Assembly: GCF_030063445.1 (NCBI RefSeq)
Contig: NZ_JASITD010000007.1
Span: 62,001 to 126,000, forward strand
Direction of reading: 5' to 3'
DNA length: 64,000 nt
From: Hymenobacter sp. H14-R3
GTDB taxonomy: Bacteria > Bacteroidota > Bacteroidia > Cytophagales > Hymenobacteraceae
Shown here: piece by piece, positions 42,982 to 50,896 of the stretch
How the letters are laid out: every line of letters starts with the position of its first letter
Position numbering within the stretch: the first letter of the stretch is position 1
The notes under the pieces: generated by a model
Database searches by the model: none
Seen by the model: the letters and a program-made list of their open reading frames with translations, nothing else
Told to the model about the DNA's origin: nothing
Position numbers and translations under genes: made by a program

Positions 42982-43869
42982 TTACTTGGCAAAGCGCGGG
43001 GCTACTACCAAGTCCTTCGAGCCGGCGGTGTACTGGTAGAAGCCCTCGCCCGACTTCACGCCCAGGCGGCCGGCCATCACCATGTTTACCAGCAGCGGGC
43101 AGGGCGCGTACTTGGGGTTGCCGAGGCCCTCGTGCAGCACCCGCAAAATGGCCAGGCACACATCGAGGCCAATAAAATCGGCGAGCTGGAGCGGGCCCAT
43201 CGGGTGGGCCATGCCCAGCTTCATTACCGTGTCGATTTCGGCTACGCCGGCCACGCCCTCAAACAGGCTGATAATGGCCTCGTTAATCATGGGCATCAGG
43301 ATGCGGTTGGCTACGAAACCGGGGTAGTCGTTGACTTCGGTGGGCGTTTTGCCTAGCCGGCGCGACAAGTCCATTACGCGCGCCGTCACCTCATCGGAGG
43401 TAGCGTAGCCGCGGATAACCTCCACGAGCTTCATCACCGGCACGGGGTTCATAAAGTGCATGCCAATCACCTGAGCCGGGCGCTTGGTAACGGCCGCAAT
43501 TTTGGTAATCGAAATCGACGACGTGTTGCTGGCCAAGATGGCCCCGGCCGGCGCGTGCTGGTCGAGTTCGCGGAAAATCTGGAGCTTGAGGTCCACGTTT
43601 TCGGTGGCGGCCTCCACTACCAGCTCGGCGTCGGCCACGCCAGCGGCCACCGACGTAAACGTGCGGATGCGACCCAGCGTGCCGGCCTTATCCTCTTCGC
43701 TCAGGGTGGCTTTGGTTACCTGGCGGTCGAGGTTTTTGGTGATGGTAGCCACGCCCCGGTCAAGGGCAGGCTGGTTGATATCGATGAGGGCGACGGCAAA
43801 GCCGTGTTGGGCAAAAACGTGGGCAATACCATTGCCCATGGTGCCCGAGCCAATAACGGCAACGTTCAT
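42982..43869 (-). CDS. hbd: 3-hydroxybutyryl-CoA dehydrogenase
   Basis: The protein has 295 residues. It reduces acetoacetyl-CoA or oxidises 3-hydroxybutyryl-CoA with NAD(P). The N-terminus NVAVIGSGTMGNGIAHVFAQ is the Rossmann motif. ILASNTSSISITKIAAVTKR and VIGMHFMNPVPVMKLVEVI contain the catalytic Ser, His and Asn positions. The helical C-terminal domain has DYPGFVANRILMPMINEAI. The start at 43869 fits the family. It may serve fatty-acid or PHB-type metabolism. Confidence 0.93.
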   Translation of the reverse strand: MNVAVIGSGTMGNGIAHVFAQHGFAVALIDINQPALDRGVATITKNLDRQVTKATLSEEDKAGTLGRIRTFTSVAAGVADAELVVEAATENVDLKLQIFRELDQHAPAGAILASNTSSISITKIAAVTKRPAQVIGMHFMNPVPVMKLVEVIRGYATSDEVTARVMDLSRRLGKTPTEVNDYPGFVANRILMPMINEAIISLFEGVAGVAEIDTVMKLGMAHPMGPLQLADFIGLDVCLAILRVLHEGLGNPKYAPCPLLVNMVMAGRLGVKSGEGFYQYTAGSKDLVVAPRFAK

Positions 43870-44071
43870 TGGGTGGGAAGAAAAAGGGTAAGAGAAAGCT
43901 GCCAGCCACTGCCAGCACTGCATAACAAAGTTACTGGCTAGGGAGGTTTTGGCTGGTCAGCTAAAAAAAATTCGCTCAACTTCATCTTTTTTCTAGCTGC
44001 GCCGTACAAACCGCTCAACAAGCCACACGGGCTTGTTTCTACCCTTTCACTCCATTCTTTCCTTTTCACTC

Positions 44072-44242
44072 ATGGGCAACCTACTTTACATTATCGCCGT
44101 CATCCTCATCATCATCTGGGCACTCGGCTTCTTCGGTATTATGGGCGCTGGCCTGGCCGGTAACAACCTGCTGCACATCCTGTTAGTAATTGCCATTATT
44201 GCCATCCTACTGCGCGTTATCAGCGGCCGCAACCCGGTATAA
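44072..44242 (+). CDS. Lmo0937-family small membrane protein
   Basis: The protein has 56 residues and two hydrophobic helices (LLYIIAVILIIIWALGFFG; LHILLVIAIIAILLRVISG). This short two-helix form with a GNLLY start is the lmo0937 type, common in Bacteroidota and Firmicutes. The function is unknown. It is followed by a strong terminator at 44272-44305. Confidence 0.8.
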   Translation: MGNLLYIIAVILIIIWALGFFGIMGAGLAGNNLLHILLVIAIIAILLRVISGRNPV

Positions 44243-44271
44243 CTCGGGATAGCGCTTTCGCTTAAACATAG

Positions 44272-44305
44272 AAAAACCCCCGCCGTATACACGGCGGGGG
44301 TTTTT
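44272..44305. terminator. Bidirectional terminator
   Basis: AAAAACCCCCGCCGT pairs perfectly with ACGGCGGGGGTTTTT around ATAC-type loop bases. It lies between the small membrane protein and the convergent outer-membrane protein gene. Confidence 0.92.
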
Positions 44306-44327
44306 GTTTTGCCCAACGGCCGGCCTC

Positions 44328-45140
44328 TTAGTGACCGATGTTGAACAGAAAGTTGAATCGGATAACTGGGTTCGGATAAATGCTATTGTAGTTGTCCTGA
44401 AAATTATAAAGCACCACAATGTCGGCGGCGGCGCGGTTGCTAATCTGCGAGCGGTAGCCAATGCCGGCCAGCGGCGTTTGCACGGTGCGCGTCACGGTGC
44501 CCACGTACTGGTTGTATTGGTCCACGGCCAAAAACTGCGCCTTGGTAGACTCATATTCGGCGTGGATGAAGAAGTTATTATACACCATGAACTGCGCAAA
44601 TACCTTGGCCCCGAAGCTGCTGGTGCTGATGCTGGTACTGGGGCCATTGCTGTAGTCTTGCCCATAGTGGTTGTACGCGTAGCTGATGCCAGGGCCAATG
44701 GAAAAGCGGTCCGTAACGCGGTAGCCAATGGCCGGCGAAATACTGAAGTTGAAATTGCTGTATCCGTAGAACGAGCTATAGCCCAGCCCGATACCCGAAT
44801 ACACAAACAGTTTGGTGTACTGCTCGGCGTGCTGCTCGGCGGCCTTGCGTGCCTGCTCGCGGCCGGGTAGCTCCAGGCCCGACGGGCTGTAGGGGCTCGG
44901 CTGCGCCTCGGCGGGCGCGGCTGGGGCTGGCGGCGTGTAAGTAGGCCGGGTAGCCGGCGTGTACACCGGAATGGTGGGGGCTACGTTGGCCGTATCGGTA
45001 GTGACCGGCGCGGGGGCCGGGCGCGGGGGCACCGTACCGGGAGGCGCGGTATTCAGCGAGGGTTTGCCTTGGGCCAGCACGCGGCCGGGGGCCAGCAAAA
45101 CCACCGAACCTAGCAGAAAGGGCAGAAGCAGACGTTTCAT
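44328..45140 (-). CDS. Outer-membrane beta-barrel (porin-like) protein
   Basis: The protein has 270 residues with a signal peptide (LLLPFLLGSVVLLAPGRVLA). A proline- and alanine-rich region of about 75 residues (TPATRPTYTPPAPAAPAEAQ) follows. The C-terminal 160 residues alternate hydrophobic and polar residues in the manner of an eight-stranded barrel: SGIGLGYSSFYGYSNFNFSI, YRVTDRFSIGPGISYAYNHY, and a final IRFNFLFNIGH. It is a structural or ligand-independent outer membrane protein of unknown role. Confidence 0.75.
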   Translation of the reverse strand: MKRLLLPFLLGSVVLLAPGRVLAQGKPSLNTAPPGTVPPRPAPAPVTTDTANVAPTIPVYTPATRPTYTPPAPAAPAEAQPSPYSPSGLELPGREQARKAAEQHAEQYTKLFVYSGIGLGYSSFYGYSNFNFSISPAIGYRVTDRFSIGPGISYAYNHYGQDYSNGPSTSISTSSFGAKVFAQFMVYNNFFIHAEYESTKAQFLAVDQYNQYVGTVTRTVQTPLAGIGYRSQISNRAAADIVVLYNFQDNYNSIYPNPVIRFNFLFNIGH

Positions 45141-45231
45141 GAACTGAAATTAGCGGAAAGGCAAAGAGAAATAAGGAAGAAGCCCAGTTAACTAGACGAA
45201 ACCGCCAAAAGCGTCTGCTTAATTCCAGTAA

Positions 45232-46854
45232 TTAAGCGAGTTGGTACATTTTCTGGCGTTGCGCTTTCAGCGTTTCGTCGGCCAGGTACTCTTCGTAGTT
45301 CATGCGGCGGTCGATGATGCCTTCGGGCGTGAGCTCGATGATGCGGTTGGCGACGGTTTCGATAAACTGCAAGTCGTGCGAGGCGAAGATGAGCGAACCC
45401 TGGAAGTCACGCAGCGCATTGTTCAGGGCCTGAATGCTTTCCAGGTCCAAGTGGTTCGTGGGGTCGTCGAGCACCAGCACGTTGCCGCTTTCGAGCATCA
45501 TTTTGCTGAGCATGCAGCGCACTTTCTCGCCGCCACTCAGCACGTTGGGTTTCTTCTGCGATTCCTCGCCCGAGAACAGCATGCGGCCCAGCCAGCCGCG
45601 CACAAAGCTCTCGTCCTTCTCCGTCGAGTACTGGCGCAGCCAGTCCACGAGGTTCATGTCGCCGGCCTGGAAAAAGGCGCTATTTTCCTTAGGGAAGTAG
45701 CTGGGCGTGATGGTGGTTCCCCACTCGGCCTTGCCCTTGTCGGGCGTGGCTTCCTTAAACAGGATATCGAATAGGAGCGAAGCTGCGCGGTCGTCGCGGC
45801 CCACAATGGCTATCTTATCGCCCTTGTCGAGCGTGAACGACACGTTTTTGAGGACCGAATTACCGTCCACGGCCTTGCGCACGCCTTCTACGCTAAGTAG
45901 CTGGTTGCCAGCTTCGCGCTCGGGCTTAAAGGCGATGTAGGGGTAGCGGCGCGACGAGGGCTTAATTTCCTCCAGGGTCAGCTTTTGCAGCAACTTCTGG
46001 CGGCTGGTGGCCTGCTTCGATTTCGAGGCATTGGCCGAGAAGCGGCGCACAAACTCTTCGAGCTCCTTGCGCTTGTCCTCCGTTTTCTTGTTCACGTCCT
46101 GGCGCTGGCGCAGGGCCAGCTGGCTGCTTTCGTACCAGAAACCGTAGTTGCCGGGGTACATCGTGATTTTGGAGAAGTCCAGGTCAGCCATGTAGTTGCA
46201 CACGGCATCGAGGAAGTGGCGGTCGTGGCTCACCACAATTACCGTGTTCTGAAAGCCATCGAGGAAATTTTCGAGCCAGAGCACACTCTCCGCGTCGAGG
46301 TTGTTGGTGGGCTCGTCGAGCAGCAGCACGTCGGGGTTGCCAAACAGCGCCTGCGCCAGCAGCACCCGCACCTTTTCGCTGGCGCCGAGGTCCGACATCA
46401 CCGAGTAGTGCTTGTCCTCCGTAATGCCCAGGCCGCTAAGCAGTTCGGCGGCTTCGTAGTCGGCGTTCCAGCCTTCGAGGTCGGCAAACTCGCCTTCCAG
46501 AATGGCGGCGCGTTCGCCGTCGGCGTCCGTAAAGTCGGCCTTGGCGTACAGGGTGTCCTTCTCGCTCATCACTGCCCACAGGCGCTGGTGGCCCTGAATC
46601 ACGGTTTGCAGTACCTGCTGCTCATCGTAGGCAAACTGGTTCTGCCGGAGCACCGCTAGGCGCTGGCCAGCTGGCAGCTCTACCGAGCCCGTATTAGGCT
46701 CCAGCTCGCCCGACAAAATCTTCAAAAAGGTGGATTTGCCAGCCCCGTTAGCCCCAATGAGGCCATAGCAGTTGCCGGGCAAAAACTTCACCGTTACGTC
46801 TTCAAACAGTACCCGCTTGCCATAGCGCAAGCTCACGTTGGTCGTGGAAATCAT
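45232..46854 (-). CDS. ABC-F family ATPase (YbiT-like)
   Basis: The protein has 540 residues with two nucleotide-binding domains and no membrane segments. ABC-F proteins act on the ribosome. NBD1 has GLIGANGAGKSTFLKIL and a DVLLLDEPTNNLD Walker B. A P-site tRNA-interaction linker follows (about 240-300). NBD2 has DKIAIVGRDDRAASLLFDIL, a degenerate Walker A, and VLSGGEKVRCMLSKMMLESG, then VLVLDDPTNHLDLESI. Degeneracy of the second P-loop (GRDDRAAS in place of GxxGxGKS) is notable, although YbiT-like members vary here. Confidence 0.88.
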   Translation of the reverse strand: MISTTNVSLRYGKRVLFEDVTVKFLPGNCYGLIGANGAGKSTFLKILSGELEPNTGSVELPAGQRLAVLRQNQFAYDEQQVLQTVIQGHQRLWAVMSEKDTLYAKADFTDADGERAAILEGEFADLEGWNADYEAAELLSGLGITEDKHYSVMSDLGASEKVRVLLAQALFGNPDVLLLDEPTNNLDAESVLWLENFLDGFQNTVIVVSHDRHFLDAVCNYMADLDFSKITMYPGNYGFWYESSQLALRQRQDVNKKTEDKRKELEEFVRRFSANASKSKQATSRQKLLQKLTLEEIKPSSRRYPYIAFKPEREAGNQLLSVEGVRKAVDGNSVLKNVSFTLDKGDKIAIVGRDDRAASLLFDILFKEATPDKGKAEWGTTITPSYFPKENSAFFQAGDMNLVDWLRQYSTEKDESFVRGWLGRMLFSGEESQKKPNVLSGGEKVRCMLSKMMLESGNVLVLDDPTNHLDLESIQALNNALRDFQGSLIFASHDLQFIETVANRIIELTPEGIIDRRMNYEEYLADETLKAQRQKMYQLA

Positions 46855-47046
46855 CTAAGCCGGGATAAAAAACCAAAAAATCTTTGCAAAAATACGCCGC
46901 CGCGCGTCCTTACCTTCTCCTAACGCTGCCCGGCGGCAAATTGTGCCCCCCGGGTTAGCACAACAACAGTTGCCCAAATGCAGTATAGAGGCTCAGGCTG
47001 CGCTAGTGGCCGCCTCGTTGCTCTCCCACTTCACGCATACTTTTTT

Positions 47047-47541
47047 ATGGCCGCCCGTCCCAACTCTGCTTCTACTGCACCTGTGCTTACCCCCGAACAA
47101 AATGGCTTCCGGTTTGGCCTGATTACTGGAGTTGTGCTATGTATCTACACGCTGGTAGCCGCGTTGCTTGGCTTTTTCTCGCGCATTGAGGCGGGCAGCC
47201 TCGACGTACTCATTCTTATTATTGGCTCGGTGCTGGCCATCCGGCACCTCAAGCAGCTGCGCGGCAACCAAATGCCCTACCTCGGCGGCTATGGCACCGG
47301 TATTATTGCGGCCATGGTCGCTTCGGTGGTGCTCGGGCTGTTTTTTATCATCCTCACGGCCATCATGCCTAAGATGCTGGATTTGACACAGGTAGAAAAT
47401 CTGTTCGGCTTCGATTTGTCGGTAGTAGTAGCCTTTCTGGCTATTATCCTGATGGGAACGATGTCGGGCGTCATCACCTCGCTCATCGCCATGCAGTACT
47501 ACAAAGCCGATGCCATTGACCCGCTGAAAGCAATGGAGTAG
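47047..47541 (+). CDS. DUF4199 domain-containing membrane protein
   Basis: The protein has 164 residues with four membrane helices: FGLITGVVLCIYTLVAALLG, SLDVLILIIGSVLAIRHLKQ, IIAAMVASVVLGLFFIILTA, and VVAFLAIILMGTMSGVITSL. This topology and an MPYLGGYGTG block are typical of the Bacteroidota-specific DUF4199 family. The function is unknown. The ATG at 47047 is chosen over an earlier one because codons before it look non-coding. Confidence 0.85.
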   Translation: MAARPNSASTAPVLTPEQNGFRFGLITGVVLCIYTLVAALLGFFSRIEAGSLDVLILIIGSVLAIRHLKQLRGNQMPYLGGYGTGIIAAMVASVVLGLFFIILTAIMPKMLDLTQVENLFGFDLSVVVAFLAIILMGTMSGVITSLIAMQYYKADAIDPLKAME

Positions 47542-47564
47542 CCGCGTGCTGGCTTCCAATTAAG

Positions 47565-47602
47565 AAAAGGGTTCTCTTCCACCAGTGGAAGAGAACCCTT
47601 TT
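47565..47602. terminator. Bidirectional terminator between DUF4199 and coaD
   Basis: AAAAGGGTTCTCTTCCAC and GTGGAAGAGAACCCTTTT are perfect complements around a 2-nt centre. It lies between convergent genes. Confidence 0.92.
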
Positions 47603-47624
47603 TAATTAAAAACCTATTAGTGAG

Positions 47625-48092
47625 TTATTTAGCGAATTCAGGTAATGCGAATGGCACAAACTGCTGCACATCGCCCCCAAAGCGGTGAATTTCGCGGATA
47701 ATGGTGCTACTCACGGCAGCCAGCGTGGGCGAGGTAATGAGAAACACCGTTTCCAGGCCGGGGCTGAGCTGGCGGTTGGCCTGGGCAATGGCGCTTTCGT
47801 ACTCAAAATCGAGGGTGTTGCGCAAGCCGCGCAGTAGGTAGCGCGCCCCGGTTTCGCGGGCAAACTCGGTGGTGAGGCCCTGGTAGCTACGCACCGACAC
47901 GCGCGGCTCATCCTGGAACAGGATTTCCAGTTGGCTCATCATCCACTCCACCGGTAGGTGGCGCTGCTTGCTGCTGTTGGTGCCAATGGCAATGATTATT
48001 TCATCAAAAAGCGCCGCACCGCGCCGCACCACATCGAGGTGGCCATTAGTAAACGGGTCGAAAGAACCGGGGAAAAGCGCGATTTTTTTCAT
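47625..48092 (-). CDS. coaD: Phosphopantetheine adenylyltransferase
   Basis: The protein has 155 residues. It adenylates 4'-phosphopantetheine, the fourth step of CoA synthesis. KIALFPGSFDPFTNGHLDVV is the nucleotidyltransferase signature (with the catalytic GH motif). LLRGLRNTLDFEYESAIAQA and ITSPTLAAVSSTIIREI match the substrate-binding loops. The start at 48092 gives the family N-terminus. It lies 32 bp after the DUF3822 gene. Confidence 0.95.
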   Translation of the reverse strand: MKKIALFPGSFDPFTNGHLDVVRRGAALFDEIIIAIGTNSSKQRHLPVEWMMSQLEILFQDEPRVSVRSYQGLTTEFARETGARYLLRGLRNTLDFEYESAIAQANRQLSPGLETVFLITSPTLAAVSSTIIREIHRFGGDVQQFVPFALPEFAK

Positions 48093-48124
48093 GGCGAGAG
48101 CCAAAGGCAAGGGTGGATAAGCAG

Positions 48125-48994
48125 CTATTCGCAGAAAGCCAGGCTGAATAAATCGAAATGCCGGTAGTCGGCAATTTCATTCAGGTAATAAAAATATTTA
48201 AGCCCAAATGGCCGGGAGCCGAAGCGCAAATTGCGCACGTAGGTGCTCAGCAGCCCAAACGTGGCCGAGTCGCTGGTTAGCTCCCCCCAAATAGTTACGG
48301 CGTCCTGGTCAGGGTTCAGCCCTAGCTCCTGCATTACCAAAATGGTGTAATACACGGCATCTTCGGCAGTGCTGACGGTGAAGGAGTTGCAGAATTCCAC
48401 CTGGCTGCCCAGCACAATGGCCGTCAGTTCCTGGTCAATCAGGTTGAGGTAGAGCTGGCGCGGCGCGGGGCCGGGCCCACGCTGGTGTAGCAGGCCGCCC
48501 AGCAGCGCTACCGCCTGCGGCAGCAGCCGGGCGCTGGGGCCGTGCACGGTGTGCAGCCACGCGGTGAGGCTGGCCGGCGCGGCAAACAGGCTCACCATGT
48601 CGGTGGCCGGGGCCGGCAGGTGCAGGGTATAGGCCAGTGCCTCTTCGGTGGGGGCTAAGGCCTGGTGCAGCTTCAGGTAAGCGGCCTCATCCCCAGTACG
48701 ATACAAGGGCGCGGGCAGCAACGGGCAAGCCCGGCCGGCCAGCGCCAGCCGCAGCCGCGCCCACCCCGGCTGGCCCAGCAGCGGGTGCTGTGCGGCCAAG
48801 GTGGACAGGTCGGCCAGGGTAGCCAGCGCCACCTCATCGAAGGCTACTATTTTGTGGCGGGCCACATCCAGCGCGGCCACGCGCAGGCGTCCGGGGCCAG
48901 CCAGGGCGTAGAGGTGGTAGGCCGTGGGGTTGTGCGCGTCGAAGGTATCGTCGCGCAGGCTGAGGGTGTCGAAGGCGGGCAGGGTAGAAGGCAC
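48125..48994 (-). CDS. DUF3822 family protein
   Basis: The protein has about 289 residues from a GTG at 48994. The frame is open back to an ATG at 49099, but that adds a low-complexity 35 residues overlapping the NUDIX gene. Family features are LYLNLIDQELTAIVLGSQVE, FCNSFTVSTAEDAVYYTILV and IWGELTSDSATFGLLSTYVR, which form an actin/hexokinase-like half. Its role is unknown. In many Bacteroidota it is found with rsmD and coaD; rsmD is absent here. Confidence 0.82.
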   Translation of the reverse strand: MPSTLPAFDTLSLRDDTFDAHNPTAYHLYALAGPGRLRVAALDVARHKIVAFDEVALATLADLSTLAAQHPLLGQPGWARLRLALAGRACPLLPAPLYRTGDEAAYLKLHQALAPTEEALAYTLHLPAPATDMVSLFAAPASLTAWLHTVHGPSARLLPQAVALLGGLLHQRGPGPAPRQLYLNLIDQELTAIVLGSQVEFCNSFTVSTAEDAVYYTILVMQELGLNPDQDAVTIWGELTSDSATFGLLSTYVRNLRFGSRPFGLKYFYYLNEIADYRHFDLFSLAFCE

Positions 48995-49070
48995 GGACAA
49001 AAATAGGCCGCTCGGCGGCCCGGCGGCGCCAAGCGCCCCCGCCGGGCCACCGGCGGCGGGCAATGAGGCG

Positions 49071-49580
49071 CTAAAGGTCGAGCAGTACCTGGGGCACAAA
49101 TACGTCGTCGGTGCTGAGCAGGCCGCGCAGCACGGGATGCACCTGGGCCAGCGGCAGGGCCAGCAGTTGGCGCGGCGTGAACCAGGTCAACTCGGTCAGT
49201 AGTTGATTGTTAGCGTCGTGCTCGGGGTCGTGGCCCAGGCGCGGGGTGGCGGTAGGGTCTTCGGCCACTACTTCAAAGAAAACCTCCAGCGCTTGCAGCT
49301 CACCGCGCCGAAACTCGTGCAGGTGCAGCTGCCGGCCCACGCGCACGGCCAGGCCGGTTTCCTCCCTGAACTCGCGGCGCAGGCCCGATTTCAGGCTTTC
49401 GCCGAAAGCCCAGCCGCCGCCTGGGGGCGACCAAAAAACGGTGTTGCCCGGCAACAGGCCCCGGTGGGCCGCCAGCAAAATGGCCCCGCCCCGCACTAGT
49501 AGGCCGCCCACCCGCACCCGCACCATGCCCGCATAAGGAGTTAATGAAGGACTGGTTGTTTCGTTGGGGGAACTGGGCAT
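49071..49580 (-). CDS. NUDIX hydrolase
   Basis: The protein has 169 residues. The Nudix box is complete: GGGWAFGESLKSGLRREFRE followed by ETGL, providing the metal-binding REFREE residues. RVRVGGLLVRGGAILLAAHR precedes it. The substrate cannot be predicted (nucleoside diphosphate derivatives are usual). It is the first gene of a minus-strand run with DUF3822 and coaD. Confidence 0.9.
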   Translation of the reverse strand: MPSSPNETTSPSLTPYAGMVRVRVGGLLVRGGAILLAAHRGLLPGNTVFWSPPGGGWAFGESLKSGLRREFREETGLAVRVGRQLHLHEFRRGELQALEVFFEVVAEDPTATPRLGHDPEHDANNQLLTELTWFTPRQLLALPLAQVHPVLRGLLSTDDVFVPQVLLDL

Positions 49581-49610
49581 AGTGTAGAAAAGGCAGGTAG
49601 TGCGTTGCCT

Positions 49611-50246
49611 TTACGCAAACCCGCCGGGCGCGGGTGCTTGGGCAATGTCCGCCGGCCCCGCGCGCCGGGCCGCCCGCTGCCGCTGCCCGCGCCGCCAGCG
49701 GCTAGCCAAAAATACCAGCAAGCCCACGGCCAGCGCCGCCGCTACCAGCGGTAGCAGCAGCGTAAAAACGGTGCCCACCACTGCCAATACATTTTCCAGG
49801 GTAGCAAACAGCGGGTTGGCCAGCCCGCCCGTGGTGGCCGTGGAGCCCGCCCGCAGCAGCGCCGTGCTGCCCTGCACCAGCCCCGCCGCGCTGCCGCCCA
49901 CCAAAACGCCCAGCGTCCAGCGCAGGGTGGGGTCGAGGTGGGTGAGGGAGGATGTCATCAGCAGTGTGCCCGCGACGAACGAGGCGGGCGTGGTAAGCGT
50001 GTCGAGCAGGTGGTCAAACAGCGGCACGTAGTAGCCCGCCAGTTCGGCCACGGTGGCGGTGGCCAGCATCAGCAGGGCCGGCCAGGTGCTTAGCCAGTCG
50101 AACCCCGGCGAGGGGGGCAGCCAACCCATCCGGTGCGCCACGCTGGCCGCCAGCAGCGGCACAAACACCCGAAAGCCGCTGCACGCGGCCAGCCCCAGGC
50201 CCAGCGCGCCGGCCACGAGGTACTGCATTGTCGATACGTGTTCCAT
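49611..50246 (-). CDS. DUF4126 family membrane protein
   Basis: The protein has 211 residues with four to five hydrophobic segments: QYLVAGALGLGLAACSGFRV, PALLMLATATVAELAGYYVP, LRWTLGVLVGGSAAGLVQGS, and VFTLLLPLVAAALAVGLLVF. LAACSGFRVFVPLL is characteristic of DUF4126, a family of unknown function. The C-terminus is arginine- and glutamine-rich. The start at 50246 is chosen at the family N-terminus. It is divergent from the thioesterase gene. Confidence 0.82.
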   Translation of the reverse strand: MEHVSTMQYLVAGALGLGLAACSGFRVFVPLLAASVAHRMGWLPPSPGFDWLSTWPALLMLATATVAELAGYYVPLFDHLLDTLTTPASFVAGTLLMTSSLTHLDPTLRWTLGVLVGGSAAGLVQGSTALLRAGSTATTGGLANPLFATLENVLAVVGTVFTLLLPLVAAALAVGLLVFLASRWRRGQRQRAARRAGPADIAQAPAPGGFA

Positions 50247-50294
50247 GGCAAAGGCCGCGAGGTAAAAGTGCGCCCGGAAGGTACACCCGGCCGG

Positions 50295-50302
50295 TATCTT
50301 TG
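50295..50302 (+). promoter_or_regulatory. Candidate promoter -7 box for the thioesterase gene
   Basis: TATCTTTG is an exact TAnnTTTG match, only 8 nt before the ATG at 50311, so the transcript would be nearly leaderless. A -33 TTTG is not clear. Confidence 0.45.
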
Positions 50303-50310
50303 AAGCACCT

Positions 50311-50748
50311 ATGACTACCACCACCCCCGAACCTACCGCCGACCTCGAAACCCGCATTCGCGAAAAGCTGAAGCGCCAGTACTTTATGCACCTCATCGGG
50401 GCCGACCTCACCCGCATCGAGCCCGGCCGCATTGAGGCCGAGCTGGCGCTGGGCCAGCAGCACCAGCAGCAGCGCGGCTTTGCCCACGGCGGCCTGGTGG
50501 CCACCATGGCCGACCTGGCGGCGGGCTTCGCCGCCCTCACGCTCGTGCCCGAGGGCTGCGGGGTGGTTACGTCCGACCTGAAAATCAGTTACTTGAACCC
50601 CGGGGTGGGCTCCCGAATTAAAGCCATTGGCTGGGTGTTGAAAGCTGGGCGGCGGCTGCACTTCTGCGAGGCCGAGGTGTGGTGCGACAACGTGCTCATT
50701 GCCAAGGCCTCGGCCACAATGGCGGTGATTGAGCCCCCTGTTAGCTAA
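50311..50748 (+). CDS. PaaI-family acyl-CoA thioesterase (hotdog fold)
   Basis: The protein has 145 residues. GFAHGGLVATMADLAAGFAA carries the HGG motif and the catalytic Asp of PaaI-type thioesterases. VVTSDLKISYLNPG and the terminal AEVWCDNVLIAKASATMAVI complete the hotdog fold. It hydrolyses aromatic or short acyl-CoA; the precise substrate is unknown. Confidence 0.88.
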   Translation: MTTTTPEPTADLETRIREKLKRQYFMHLIGADLTRIEPGRIEAELALGQQHQQQRGFAHGGLVATMADLAAGFAALTLVPEGCGVVTSDLKISYLNPGVGSRIKAIGWVLKAGRRLHFCEAEVWCDNVLIAKASATMAVIEPPVS

Positions 50749-50896
50749 CTTCCCCACTGCGTCAGCCAGTCCTGAATTTCCTAAAACTGTTGTGCTGAGC
50801 TTGCTTTCTTAACAGGAAGAAGCTGTCCTTATAAACAGCTGATTATCAAGTTTATAAGCTGTTGCGGGCCTTTAGCATAGCCATCCTTGTTACTTC

